Shown: one piece after another, positions 24,875 through 33,121 of the stretch
Position numbering within the stretch: position 1 is the first letter of the stretch
Layout of the letters: the number at the start of each line of letters is the position of its first letter
Source: Salinisphaera sp040361255
GTDB taxonomy: Bacteria; Pseudomonadota; Gammaproteobacteria; Nevskiales; Salinisphaeraceae
Direction of reading: 5' to 3'
Length of the DNA stretch: 64,000 nt
Assembly (NCBI RefSeq): GCF_040361255.1
Contig: NZ_APNG01000012.1
Span: forward strand, 87,481-151,480
Program-made: the position numbers and the translations under genes
The notes under the pieces: model-generated
What the model saw: the letters and a program-made list of their open reading frames with translations, nothing else
Told to the model about the DNA's origin: nothing
The model's database searches: none

Positions 24875-26935
24875 TTAAGCGGCGGCCGTTTCTTCGGCTT
24901 CCGGCGTCCAGTCAGTGGTCGCGACCATGGTCAGCACGTCGTACTGGGCCACCACTTCGTCGTTCTGGTTGGTCACGGTCGCGTCCCAGCGCACTTCGCC
25001 GTATTCGGTATTCTCGCGCTTGGTCTTCTGCTTGCAGGTGAGTGCCACCTTGAGCGCGTCGCCCGGATAGGCCGGGGTCATGAAGCGCAGGTTGTCGACA
25101 CCGTAGTTGGCCAGCACCGGGCCCGGATTGGGTTCGACGAACAGGCCGGCGGCCAGCGAGACGATGTAGTAGCCGTGGGCCACACGCCCGTCGAAGAACG
25201 GATTGGCCTTGGCCGCATCCTCGTCCATATGCGCGTAGAAGGTATCGCCGGTGAAGTTGGCGAAATGCTCGATATCGTCGAGGGTGATCTCGCGGGCGTC
25301 GGTGAGAATCGCGTCGCCGATCTCGAGTTCATCGAAATGCTTCTGGAACGGGTGGCGATCGGTTTGTTCGCGTTTACCGCCCGGCAGCCAGTGGTCGATG
25401 ATGTCGGCCAGCATGTCGGGCGAGCCCTGCAAGGCACTGCGCTGCATGTAATGAAACACGGCACGCATGCCGCCGAGCTCCTCGCCGCCGCCAGCACGCC
25501 CCGGCCCGCCGTGTACGAGCATGGGCATGGGCGAGCCGTGACCCGTCGATTCCTTGGCACAGTCGCGATCGAGCACCAGCAGACGCCCGTGAAACGGCGC
25601 ACAGCCAAGCGTCATGGCCCGGGCGAAGCCGGCATCGTGGGTTACGATCGAGCCCACCAGGCTGCCGCCGCCCAGCCGGGCCAGTGCGACCGCTTCTTCG
25701 GTCGTTTCGTAGGGCATGATCGTGGCGACCGGGCCAAAAGCCTCGATCGTATGAATTTCGCTGTGCGCGAACGGCGTATCGGTCGACAACAGCACCGGGC
25801 CCACGAACGCGCCCTTGTCGGCATCGGCATCCACGACCTCGCAGCGCGCCGGATCGCCGTAGACGATCTTCGCGCCCTGTTGCAGATCGGCGATACGCGC
25901 ACGCACTTCCTCGACCTGATCACGGCTGGCCAGCGCCCCCATGGTCACGCCTTCGGCTTCGGGGTTGCCGACCACGACCTTGTCGAGCTTTTCCGACAGC
26001 GCATCGATGAACGCCTGCTGGTGATCGCGGGCCACGAGCACACGCCGGATGGCGGTACATTTCTGCCCGGCCTTGACCGTCATCTCCCGCATGACCTCTT
26101 TCACGGCCAGCTTGAATTCGGGCGTATCGGGTTCGGCATCCGGGCCGAGCGCGAGGAAGTTGAGCGAATCGGCCTCCATCGAAAAACGGGTGGCGTTTTC
26201 GACGATCGCCGGGTGCTGCTTGAGCTTGCGGCCGGTGTTCGCCGACCCGGTGAAGGTGACCACATCCTGGCAGGTCACGTGGTCGAGCAGATCGCCGACG
26301 CCGCCGCTGATCAGCTGCAGCGCGCCCTCTTCGATCAGGCCCGAATCGACGATGGCGCGCACCATTTCTTCGGTGACGAAGGCGGTCTGGGTCGCGGGTT
26401 TGACGATCGCCGGCATGCCGGCAAGATAGTTGGCCGCAAATTTTTCCAGCATGCCCCAACAGGGAAAGTTGAAGGCGTTGATATGCACGGCCACACCTTC
26501 CAGCGGGGTCTGGATATGCTGGCCGATGAAGCTGCCGTGGCGCGACATGGGCTCGGGATTGCCATCCAGCGCGAAGGTGGCGTTGGGCAGCTCGCGCCGA
26601 CCCTTGCTGGCATAGGTGAACAACGTGCCGATGCCGCCGTCGATATCGACCCAGGAATCGGTACGGGTCGCGCCGGTGGCGGTGGAGAGCTTGTAGAAAC
26701 GTTCCTTGTCGGCCATCAGCGTCTGCGCCAGCGCCTTGAGCTGCAGCGCACGCTGATGAAAGGTCAATGCCCGCAGCCGGGGGCCGACCTGTGTGCGGGC
26801 ATAGTCGAGCATGCCGGCGAAATCGATGCCGTCGCTGGATACGCGAGCGACCGGTTCGCCGGTGACGGCATTCAATACCGTCTTGCCGCCTTCGCCGGTG
26901 ACCCACTGGCCCTGAACATAGCTGCTGGATTGCAT
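24875..26935 (-). CDS. paaZ: Bifunctional oxepin-CoA hydrolase/semialdehyde dehydrogenase
   Basis: A 686-residue fusion (E. coli PaaZ 681). The N-terminal ALDH domain (about 1-520) includes INAFNFPCWGMLEKFAANY, VTFTGSANTG and VKAGQKCTAIRRVLVA with the nucleophilic Cys. The C-terminal MaoC-like hydratase domain (about 535-686) has HFANFTGDTFYAHMDEDAA and FDGRVAHGYYIVSLAAGL with the Asp/His pair. Together they open the oxepin ring and oxidise the aldehyde. Start MQSSSYVQGQW at 26935; the longer frame upstream is a shadow. A 134-bp gap to the next gene (26936-27069) shows nothing clear. Confidence 0.93.
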   Translation of the reverse strand: MQSSSYVQGQWVTGEGGKTVLNAVTGEPVARVSSDGIDFAGMLDYARTQVGPRLRALTFHQRALQLKALAQTLMADKERFYKLSTATGATRTDSWVDIDGGIGTLFTYASKGRRELPNATFALDGNPEPMSRHGSFIGQHIQTPLEGVAVHINAFNFPCWGMLEKFAANYLAGMPAIVKPATQTAFVTEEMVRAIVDSGLIEEGALQLISGGVGDLLDHVTCQDVVTFTGSANTGRKLKQHPAIVENATRFSMEADSLNFLALGPDAEPDTPEFKLAVKEVMREMTVKAGQKCTAIRRVLVARDHQQAFIDALSEKLDKVVVGNPEAEGVTMGALASRDQVEEVRARIADLQQGAKIVYGDPARCEVVDADADKGAFVGPVLLSTDTPFAHSEIHTIEAFGPVATIMPYETTEEAVALARLGGGSLVGSIVTHDAGFARAMTLGCAPFHGRLLVLDRDCAKESTGHGSPMPMLVHGGPGRAGGGEELGGMRAVFHYMQRSALQGSPDMLADIIDHWLPGGKREQTDRHPFQKHFDELEIGDAILTDAREITLDDIEHFANFTGDTFYAHMDEDAAKANPFFDGRVAHGYYIVSLAAGLFVEPNPGPVLANYGVDNLRFMTPAYPGDALKVALTCKQKTKRENTEYGEVRWDATVTNQNDEVVAQYDVLTMVATTDWTPEAEETAAA

Positions 26936-27069
26936 TACACGCTCCTGATTCTTGTCATCGGTGTCTCGACACCCTGAATATTCGGCTCGGCCGATCGAGC
27001 TGATTTTCGGCGCGGGTTCGCGCCTAATATCGAGCCCCGCGCCGAGTGCGGACTGCTTTCGCGTGGTTG

Positions 27070-27840
27070 TCAGACCAGCTGCAGACGCGACAAATCGGTG
27101 CGCGCCCGGTTCTGCCAGGCGGCGCGCAGTTCTTCGTTGGTTGTATGTCGCAGCCCCATGCGGGCCAGCCGTGTAAAGCGCTCCGACTGGGCGCTGCCAA
27201 AGGTTTCGGCGACCCGTGGATACCAGTACGCCACGCAGGCTTTGGCCAGTTGTCGGCCCTGTTCGTTGGCAACGATGCGATCGAGCCCCTCGAAGCCCAG
27301 CTCCATGTGGCGTTGCTCGCGCGGCAGCACCGCGCGCACGACCTCGGCGAACGGCGCGTATGAGCACTCGCGCAGTTCTTCGAGCTGCACCACGGTGGCC
27401 AGCCCCATGAGCACGTTCATCACCACCGCATCGGTCCAGTTTTCCAGCGGATAATGAAAGACCGACAGCCGCATGTCGCCGCCCTGGCGCGCCGGGTCGA
27501 TATCGGCATCGCGGCTGGCGCGCGCCGACCAGTTGTGGGCGTTGTTGTAGAGCGCCTTGTCGGTACCGAAATCGCTCATGAGGTCGAGCACGCGTTCGGC
27601 GTGGTCGGCTTTTTCCAGCACGATGCGGCTGGCTGCGATGCGTTCCTTGATACCGGGGGCCCAGTTGATGGAATCGGCAAACCCCGCAGAGCCGGCCAGC
27701 TCGCTGTCCACAAAGGACGACATCAGCCGTAGCAGTTCGCCGCGATAGCGTGGCGGCGGGTTGTCCGGCGAGGTCAGCTTGCCGCCGCGGGCCAGATAAT
27801 CCTCGATCGGCATGGTCTGATCGAACGGTTCACTCGTCAT
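27070..27840 (-). CDS. Extra PaaA/PaaC-family (PF05138-like) diiron-type protein
   Basis: A 256-residue ferritin-like protein that aligns by eye with PaaA rather than PaaC. Glu47 (DSELAG) matches PaaA Glu61. The segment SYAPFAEVVRA with Glu175-x2-His178 (REQRH) matches the second iron-binding helix of PaaA. The first ExxH is altered: EKADH, so Lys77 sits where PaaA has Glu and Glu76 is one residue early, while His80 is kept. It overlaps the 3' end of paaE by 11 bases, so it is part of the epoxidase operon. Function unknown; it could be a modified oxygenase subunit or a chaperone. Confidence 0.75.
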   Translation of the reverse strand: MTSEPFDQTMPIEDYLARGGKLTSPDNPPPRYRGELLRLMSSFVDSELAGSAGFADSINWAPGIKERIAASRIVLEKADHAERVLDLMSDFGTDKALYNNAHNWSARASRDADIDPARQGGDMRLSVFHYPLENWTDAVVMNVLMGLATVVQLEELRECSYAPFAEVVRAVLPREQRHMELGFEGLDRIVANEQGRQLAKACVAYWYPRVAETFGSAQSERFTRLARMGLRHTTNEELRAAWQNRARTDLSRLQLV

Positions 27841-28906
27841 AGCTGAGTACCACCGTGTCGGTGATCGGCACGCTCTGGCAGGTCAACACATAGCCGGCCT
27901 TGACCTCATAATCCTCGAGCGCCTGGTTGTTCAGCATCTCGACTTCACCTTCCAGCACCCGCGCCCTACAGGTCGAACATACGCCGGCCTTGCAGGAATA
28001 CGGGGCGTCCATGGCGTTGTCGAGCGCGGCATCCAGCACCGCGGTGCCGTCATTGGGCATTTCGATCGTACGCGTGGTGCCGTCGAGCGTAACCGAGACC
28101 TGGCAGGTCGCACCGGCGCGTTTGTCCTGACGTGAAACCGCTGGTTTCTTGGCCCGGCCCGGCTGCGACGAGGCAAATAACTCGAACTTGATTCGGTCGT
28201 CGCTCAGACCATGTTGCTTGAGCGAATCGGCGATCGTGAGCATCATCGGTTCCGGGCCACAGATGAACGCAGTATCCACCGAGCTCGCGTCGATCCAGTA
28301 CTTGAAAAGCTGCTCCATCTTCTCGGCGTCGATCCGGCCCGAGAACAGATCGATGTCCTGGCCTTCGCTGGTGAGCACGTGGATGACCGAAAAGCGCCCG
28401 AGATGCAGGTTCTTGAGGTCTTCCAGCTCCTCGCGAAACATGATCGATGTCATCTGGCGGTTGGCGTAGAGCAGCGTGAACTCGGATTTGGGTTCACGCG
28501 CGAGCACGGTCTTGATGATCGACAACAGCGGCGTGATGCCCGAGCCGCCCGCAAAACCGAGATAGTGTTTCTCGGCGGTCGGTTCGAGCGGCGTATGGAA
28601 CTTGCCCATCGGCGGCATCGCTTCGATGACGTCGCCGCGGCTGAGCTGTTCGTTGGCCCAGGTCGAGAACGCGCCGCCGTCGACCCGCTTGATGCCGACT
28701 TTCAGCACGCCCTCGTCGGTACCGGCACAGATCGAATAGGACCGGCGCAGTTCTTCGCCGTCGAAATCACGACGGAAGGTCAGATACTGGCCCTGGGTAA
28801 AATCGAAGGCCTCGGCGTTGTCCGCCGGCAGATTGAGCGTGACAACGACGGCGTCGCGCGTATCGCGGCGCACGTCGACAACTTCGAGAGGATGAAAGCG
28901 TGGCAT
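27830..28906 (-). CDS. paaE: Phenylacetyl-CoA epoxidase reductase subunit
   Basis: A 358-residue reductase. The N-terminal FAD domain has RRSYSIC, the NAD(P)H domain has GFAGGSGITPLLSII and FICGPEPMM, and the C-terminal plant-type [2Fe-2S] domain has CKAGVCSTCRA plus a distal Cys (LTCQS). It passes electrons from NADPH to the PaaABC oxygenase. GGAAGG precedes the ATG. Confidence 0.94.
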   Translation of the reverse strand: MPRFHPLEVVDVRRDTRDAVVVTLNLPADNAEAFDFTQGQYLTFRRDFDGEELRRSYSICAGTDEGVLKVGIKRVDGGAFSTWANEQLSRGDVIEAMPPMGKFHTPLEPTAEKHYLGFAGGSGITPLLSIIKTVLAREPKSEFTLLYANRQMTSIMFREELEDLKNLHLGRFSVIHVLTSEGQDIDLFSGRIDAEKMEQLFKYWIDASSVDTAFICGPEPMMLTIADSLKQHGLSDDRIKFELFASSQPGRAKKPAVSRQDKRAGATCQVSVTLDGTTRTIEMPNDGTAVLDAALDNAMDAPYSCKAGVCSTCRARVLEGEVEMLNNQALEDYEVKAGYVLTCQSVPITDTVVLSYDE

Positions 28907-28933
28907 GCAAAACCTTCCGTTAGGCTCTGGCGC

Positions 28934-29470
28934 TCAGAGGCACTTGAAATAGTCGAAGGGCTCCAGACAGTCCTTGCAGCGATACGACGCCTTGCAGGGC
29001 GTGGAACCGAACTGGCTGATCTTTTCGGTGTTCTTGGATTCGCAGCGCGGACAGGCGATCGCCGGGCCTGTCGCACCGGCCAGACGCGACGCGCGACTGG
29101 CCAGCTGACCGCTCGCGGCGGTGCCATCGACCGGCGGGGCAATACCGAATGCGCGCAGCTTGTCGCGTGCCGAATCGCTAATCCAGTCGGTCGTCCAGGC
29201 CGGCGACAGCCGTCGTTCGACGCGTAAGGCGTCGACGCCTTTCGAGCGCAGCTGTTCGACAATCATCTGGTTGATGACCAGGGTTGCCGGGCAGCCGGAG
29301 TACGTGGGCGTCACCGTGACCACCAGCGTGTCATCCCGGTAGCCCACGTCACGGACAATGCCGAGCTCGGTCACGGAGACAACCGGAATTTCCGGATCCG
29401 GCACATCGGCGAGCCATTCCCAGACTTGCTGGGTTGTCGGCCGGATGTTTAGCGCCTGCTGCTGTTTCAT
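28934..29470 (-). CDS. paaD: Epoxidase maturation protein PaaD
   Basis: A 178-residue protein with an N-terminal MIP18/DUF59 domain (DPEIPVVSVTELGIVRDV, Cys60 in TYSGCPAT) and a C-terminal zinc-ribbon-like segment with C140, C143, C159, C165, C168 and C177. PaaD is thought to assist Fe-S assembly for PaaE. It lies 27 bp before paaE and 18 bp after paaC. Confidence 0.92.
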   Translation of the reverse strand: MKQQQALNIRPTTQQVWEWLADVPDPEIPVVSVTELGIVRDVGYRDDTLVVTVTPTYSGCPATLVINQMIVEQLRSKGVDALRVERRLSPAWTTDWISDSARDKLRAFGIAPPVDGTAASGQLASRASRLAGATGPAIACPRCESKNTEKISQFGSTPCKASYRCKDCLEPFDYFKCL

Positions 29471-29488
29471 ACCGCAACGCGCCGGCGG

Positions 29489-30340
29489 CTACCAGCTGGC
29501 GCCCGGATAGGCGCGCTGCAGAAACTGCATATCGGACAGGATATAGCCCAGATGCTCGGTATGTCGGCCCGTCTTGCCGCCGGTATGCACGAACGCATTA
29601 TCGGGGACTTTCAAAGTCGCTTCGTCGAGCACATCCTCGACCCGGGCCAGCCAGGCCTCACGCAGCGTATCCGGCGACGGGGCGATACCCGCCTCCGCCA
29701 TCGTGGCGTCAACGCCGTCGCTGACGAACATGTCGCCCGTGTACGACCACAATATGTCCAACGCCTGCTGCATACGGTCATGGCTTTCCGGGGTGCCGTC
29801 ACCCAGACGCACCACCAGATCGGTGGAACGCTCAACGTGATACGAAACTTCCTTGAGCGCCTTGGCGGCGATCTCGGCGACGCGCGGGCTGGTCGATTCG
29901 GTCAACCGCTGCAGCAGTTCGTAGTGGAATGCGTCGAACAGGAACTGGCGCATGGTGGTCACGCCCATATCGCCGTTGGGTACCTCCACGAGCAGCACGT
30001 TGCGGAACTTGAACGCATCGCGCAAAAACGCCAGCTGATCGGCCGACCGCCCCTCGTTCTCGACCTCGCCCGCCAGGCCCAGCCAGAGCTGGGTATGGCC
30101 GATGAGGTCGAGTGCGGTATTGGTGAGCGCAATATCCTCTTCCAGCGCCGGACCATGACCACACCATTCGGAGAGCCGCTGGCCCAGGATCAGCGTGGTA
30201 TCGCCCATGCGGCAGAGCCATTCGAAGAACGCCGGCCGGGTTTCGACGTTGGTGACGTGCGCATCGTGGACCTGCTCGGCTGCGGCGATATCAGCCAGCT
30301 TCGTGACGTCATCGGTGTTCATGTCGGACAAAGATGGCAT
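29489..30340 (-). CDS. paaC: Phenylacetyl-CoA epoxidase structural subunit
   Basis: A 283-residue ferritin-like protein similar to PaaC, with RMGDTTLILGQRLSEWCGHGP near the N-terminus and LLVEVPNGDMGVTTMRQFLFDAFHYELLQRL in the core (two parts). PaaC pairs with the catalytic PaaA and is not itself expected to bind iron. Its ATG overlaps the paaB stop by one base (TAATG). Confidence 0.93.
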   Translation of the reverse strand: MPSLSDMNTDDVTKLADIAAAEQVHDAHVTNVETRPAFFEWLCRMGDTTLILGQRLSEWCGHGPALEEDIALTNTALDLIGHTQLWLGLAGEVENEGRSADQLAFLRDAFKFRNVLLVEVPNGDMGVTTMRQFLFDAFHYELLQRLTESTSPRVAEIAAKALKEVSYHVERSTDLVVRLGDGTPESHDRMQQALDILWSYTGDMFVSDGVDATMAEAGIAPSPDTLREAWLARVEDVLDEATLKVPDNAFVHTGGKTGRHTEHLGYILSDMQFLQRAYPGASW

Positions 30341-30624
30341 TACATATTCCCCACTTCGTCGGGAATGTTGTAGAAGGTGGGATGCCGATAGATCTTGTCC
30401 TCGGCCGGGTCGAACATCGGCCCCTTGTCGGACGGCGTAGAGGCCGTGATCTCGGTAGAACGCGCTACCCAGATCGACACCCCTTCCTTGCGCCGGGTAT
30501 AGACATCGCGGGCGTTGTTGATCGCCATCTCGGCGTCGGGCGCATGCAGGCTACCCACATGACGGTGGTTGAGCCCGTGCTGCCCACGGATGAAGATTTC
30601 CCAGAGCGGCCATTCGTTCGCCAT
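30340..30624 (-). CDS. paaB: Phenylacetyl-CoA epoxidase subunit PaaB
   Basis: A 94-residue protein beginning MANEWPLWEIFIRGQHGLNH, followed by HVGSLHAPDAEMAINNARDVYTRR, which is diagnostic of PaaB. It is a small subunit required for an active PaaABC complex. GGGAG precedes the ATG. Confidence 0.94.
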   Translation of the reverse strand: MANEWPLWEIFIRGQHGLNHRHVGSLHAPDAEMAINNARDVYTRRKEGVSIWVARSTEITASTPSDKGPMFDPAEDKIYRHPTFYNIPDEVGNM

Positions 30625-30676
30625 CGTTAGCTCCCGTGTTCTGCGTTAATTTGGGACCTGTCGGCCCGACGACCGC

Positions 30677-31666
30677 TTAGGCGGCGACCCGGCGCTTGGC
30701 CGCTTTCTCGGCGTAGGCCGCAAGGCCGTCGCGGAACCATTCACCGCCTTCCCACGCCTTGATCCGAGCCCCTAGACGCTCGCGATTGCAGGGGCCGTTG
30801 CCCTTGAGTACGGCCTTGAACTCTTCCCAGTCGGGCTGGCTGAAGTCGTAGTTACCGGTTTCTTCGTTCCAGGCGAGATCGTCGTCGGGAATGGTCAGCC
30901 CGAGGTAATGCGCCTGCGGAACGGTCTCGTTGACGAAGCGCTGGCGCAGTTCGTCGTTGGTGTTCATCTTGATCTTCCAGGCCATGGACTGGTCGGAATG
31001 CACGCTGTCCTTGTCCGACGGCCCGAACATCATCAGCGCCGGATACCAGAACCGGTTCAACGCGTCCTGCGCCATCTCTTTCTGCGCGGGCGTGCCGGAG
31101 ACCATCGACATCATGATCGAGTAGCCCTGACGCTGATGAAAACTCTCTTCCTTGCAGATCCGCACCATGGCCCGCGCATACGGCCCGAAAGAGGTCCGCT
31201 GCAGGGGGACCTGGTTCATGATCGCGGCGCCGTCCACCAGCCAGCCCACGGCACCCATATCGGCCCAGGTGAGGGTCGGATAGTTGAAGATCGATGAATA
31301 CTTCATTTCACCCGAGTGCAGCTTGTTCATCAGCTCGTCGCGACTGATGCCCAGCGTCTCGGCGGCGCAATACAGATACAGACCATGGCCGGCTTCGTCC
31401 TGCACCTTGGCCAACAGGATCGCCTTGCGCTCGAGCGTCGGCGCACGCGTGACCCAGTTGCCCTCGGGGAGCTGTCCCACGATCTCGGAATGGGCATGCT
31501 GACCGATCTGGCGGATCAGCGTCTTGCGGTACGCGGCCGGCATCCAGTCCTTGGGCTCGATCTTGATGTTGTCGTCGATACGCGCTTGAAACGCGGCCTC
31601 TTCCGGCGACAGTTCGTCCGCGCCGCGAACCCGCTTACTACCGGTATCTACATTCTGTGCATACAT
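30677..31666 (-). CDS. paaA: Phenylacetyl-CoA epoxidase catalytic subunit
   Basis: A 329-residue diiron subunit. Candidate ligands are Glu61 (HSEIVG), Glu91-x2-His94 (DEAGH), and Glu174-x2-His177 (ESFH). With PaaBCE it epoxidises the ring of phenylacetyl-CoA using O2. The ATG at 31666 has AGGAG 8 bp upstream; a GTG three codons earlier is less likely. First gene of the operon, with an FNR/ANR-like box 87 bp upstream. Confidence 0.95.
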   Translation of the reverse strand: MYAQNVDTGSKRVRGADELSPEEAAFQARIDDNIKIEPKDWMPAAYRKTLIRQIGQHAHSEIVGQLPEGNWVTRAPTLERKAILLAKVQDEAGHGLYLYCAAETLGISRDELMNKLHSGEMKYSSIFNYPTLTWADMGAVGWLVDGAAIMNQVPLQRTSFGPYARAMVRICKEESFHQRQGYSIMMSMVSGTPAQKEMAQDALNRFWYPALMMFGPSDKDSVHSDQSMAWKIKMNTNDELRQRFVNETVPQAHYLGLTIPDDDLAWNEETGNYDFSQPDWEEFKAVLKGNGPCNRERLGARIKAWEGGEWFRDGLAAYAEKAAKRRVAA

Positions 31667-31752
31667 GATTCGCACTCCTGCCGCTCGGTCGGCGATGTTG
31701 TCGTTTTACGCGCACCGGGAGCACGCGCCACCGCAAAAATCGATGCGGCGTT

Positions 31753-31766
31753 TTGATACAGATCAA
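31753..31766. promoter_or_regulatory. Perfect FNR/ANR-type box upstream of paaA
   Basis: TTGAT-ACAG-ATCAA matches the TTGAT-N4-ATCAA consensus exactly. It sits 87-100 bp before the paaA ATG in an AT-rich patch, next to TTGATA-N17-TAACTT, a weak promoter candidate on the minus strand that the box would overlap near its start point. That arrangement would favour repression when oxygen is low. Confidence 0.6.
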
Positions 31767-31952
31767 GTTACCGCAAGTTTGTTTTTGTATCAAATAAGAA
31801 TTGTGCACGCCTGAATAGCGCTGCAATGGGCCAACCGCCTGTATCAACTGGGTAAAACTCCATTAAAGACGCTGAAAAAGCTCGGCCGAAAAAAGTGGCA
31901 CGGGCGTTTCTTGACGCGGATACGATGCCTGCACAGGCAATGCTGCGACGCA

Positions 31953-31965
31953 GCGTGATACACGC
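31953..31965. promoter_or_regulatory. 13-bp palindrome in the paaX-paaA gap, candidate operator
   Basis: GCGTG-ATA-CACGC is a perfect palindrome in the 374-bp gap between paaX and paaA. It shares the TGAT core and CGCG flank of the E. coli PaaX box but is not a full match. No terminator after paaX was recognised in this gap. Confidence 0.35.
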
Positions 31966-32040
31966 GAACAGCGTTAATTGCAGCCCTGTATCGAATTGGG
32001 AGTCAACGGCGCAGCGCGGGTAGCGCGCACGCGACCGGCG

Positions 32041-32961
32041 TCAGAGGCCGCCGAAACGCTCGTAGAAATAGGCGGCCGGCTCCGGCAGCGGCCCATCGGC
32101 GGTTTCCAGCACTTCGGCCAGATAGGTTTCGGCCTGTCGGAAGGTGGCCCTATACAGATTGCGACACAAAAGCCGCGCTGCCGCCCCGGGCCAGTCGCCG
32201 GGTAATACATCGTCGGGCAACTGCGGATCGCGCAGCAGCAGCCGTCGGATTTCGTGAATCAGCAGGGTGCGGATCAGAAACGCATCCTGTGGCTCGAGCC
32301 CGCCATTGCTATCGATCGCCCGCCACACTGGCCGGAAGCGATCCAGGAATTCGGCGTATTGAACGCCCAGGGCTTCAAGATTCCAGCATTCACGCACCAG
32401 CCGGTTGAGCGGTGCGGACGTGGGCAGCCCCTCGTTGCGTGCCCGCATGAGCACCACGCGGCGTTGTACGTCGAGATCCTGAAGCACGGAGGTGAGTGCG
32501 GCACGCGGGGGCAATGGATGGGCGAGCATGTCGCTGGAAAACGCGCCGAAGCCCAGCGTGGATAATTCCTTGCGTAGCGTTTCGCGCTTGCGCTGGGGTA
32601 CCTGGGCCATGAGCACGAGCGTCCACTCGCCATCCCAGGACACACGCGGTTCGCTGTAGACGCGTTCGTAGGCCCGTTCGAAGCTGCGCCAGCCGCTGCG
32701 GGTGAGGCTGTAATAGCTGCGGCGGCCGATCTGTTCGGAACTCAGCCAGCCCTCCTTGGACAAGCGATACACCGAGGTACGCACCAGGCGCTCATTCAAC
32801 CCCAGCGGCTCGAGCAAGCGGATCAGACTGCCCAGCCACACGGTCCCGCCGCGCGGCGCGATGGCATCGCCATAAACCGAGATGATCAGCGACGTGGCCC
32901 GCAACGAGCGGCGGCCGCTGAATTGCTCGATCAACGTATCGACAGGCCGGGATCGCGCCAA
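32041..32961 (-). CDS. paaX: Phenylacetate-responsive repressor PaaX
   Basis: A 306-residue GntR-like winged-helix repressor with blocks RGGTVWLGSLIRLLEPLGLNE, RLVRTSVYRLSKEGWL, GRRSYYSLT and LLIHEIRRLLLRDPQLPDDVLPGDWPG, closely matching PaaX; it ends in YERFGGL. The TTG at 32961 (GGAG 6 bp upstream) gives an N-terminus that aligns with E. coli PaaX; a longer frame opens at 33021. PaaX represses paa genes until phenylacetyl-CoA binds. It lies upstream of paaA on the same strand. Confidence 0.9.
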   Translation of the reverse strand: MARSRPVDTLIEQFSGRRSLRATSLIISVYGDAIAPRGGTVWLGSLIRLLEPLGLNERLVRTSVYRLSKEGWLSSEQIGRRSYYSLTRSGWRSFERAYERVYSEPRVSWDGEWTLVLMAQVPQRKRETLRKELSTLGFGAFSSDMLAHPLPPRAALTSVLQDLDVQRRVVLMRARNEGLPTSAPLNRLVRECWNLEALGVQYAEFLDRFRPVWRAIDSNGGLEPQDAFLIRTLLIHEIRRLLLRDPQLPDDVLPGDWPGAAARLLCRNLYRATFRQAETYLAEVLETADGPLPEPAAYFYERFGGL

Positions 32962-33017
32962 TGACTTCTCCGAATGAACGTCGTATGAGGACGTGCCCGC
33001 AGGCACGAAACAAACCG

Positions 33018-33048
33018 ACAAAAAAATGCCCGCGGCACAGCGCGGGCA
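33018..33048 (-). terminator. Rho-independent terminator of the liv-type operon
   Basis: On the minus strand a TGCCCGCG / CGCGGGCA stem with a 6-base loop is followed by a T-run (33018-33026). It lies 73 bp beyond the stop of the substrate-binding-protein gene and just upstream of paaX, separating the two operons. Confidence 0.88.
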
Positions 33049-33072
33049 CCTATCATCGCGATTCTAGGGCAT

Positions 33073-33103
33073 GCGAGTCGTACAGTCGCCCCGTACGACT
33101 CGC
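33073..33103. repeat. Perfect 11-bp inverted repeat
   Basis: GCGAGTCGTAC and GTACGACTCGC flank a 9-base spacer immediately downstream of the substrate-binding-protein gene and upstream of the terminator. There is no T-run. It could be an extra RNA 3' stem or an operator for paaX. Confidence 0.6.
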
Positions 33104-33121
33104 CGTGCCGCTCGGCGCCGA

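Noticed and set aside
24689..26977. 762-codon open frame on the plus strand
   Set aside because: It is antisense to paaZ and paaG, which are certain. Long antisense frames are common in GC-rich DNA with strong codon bias.
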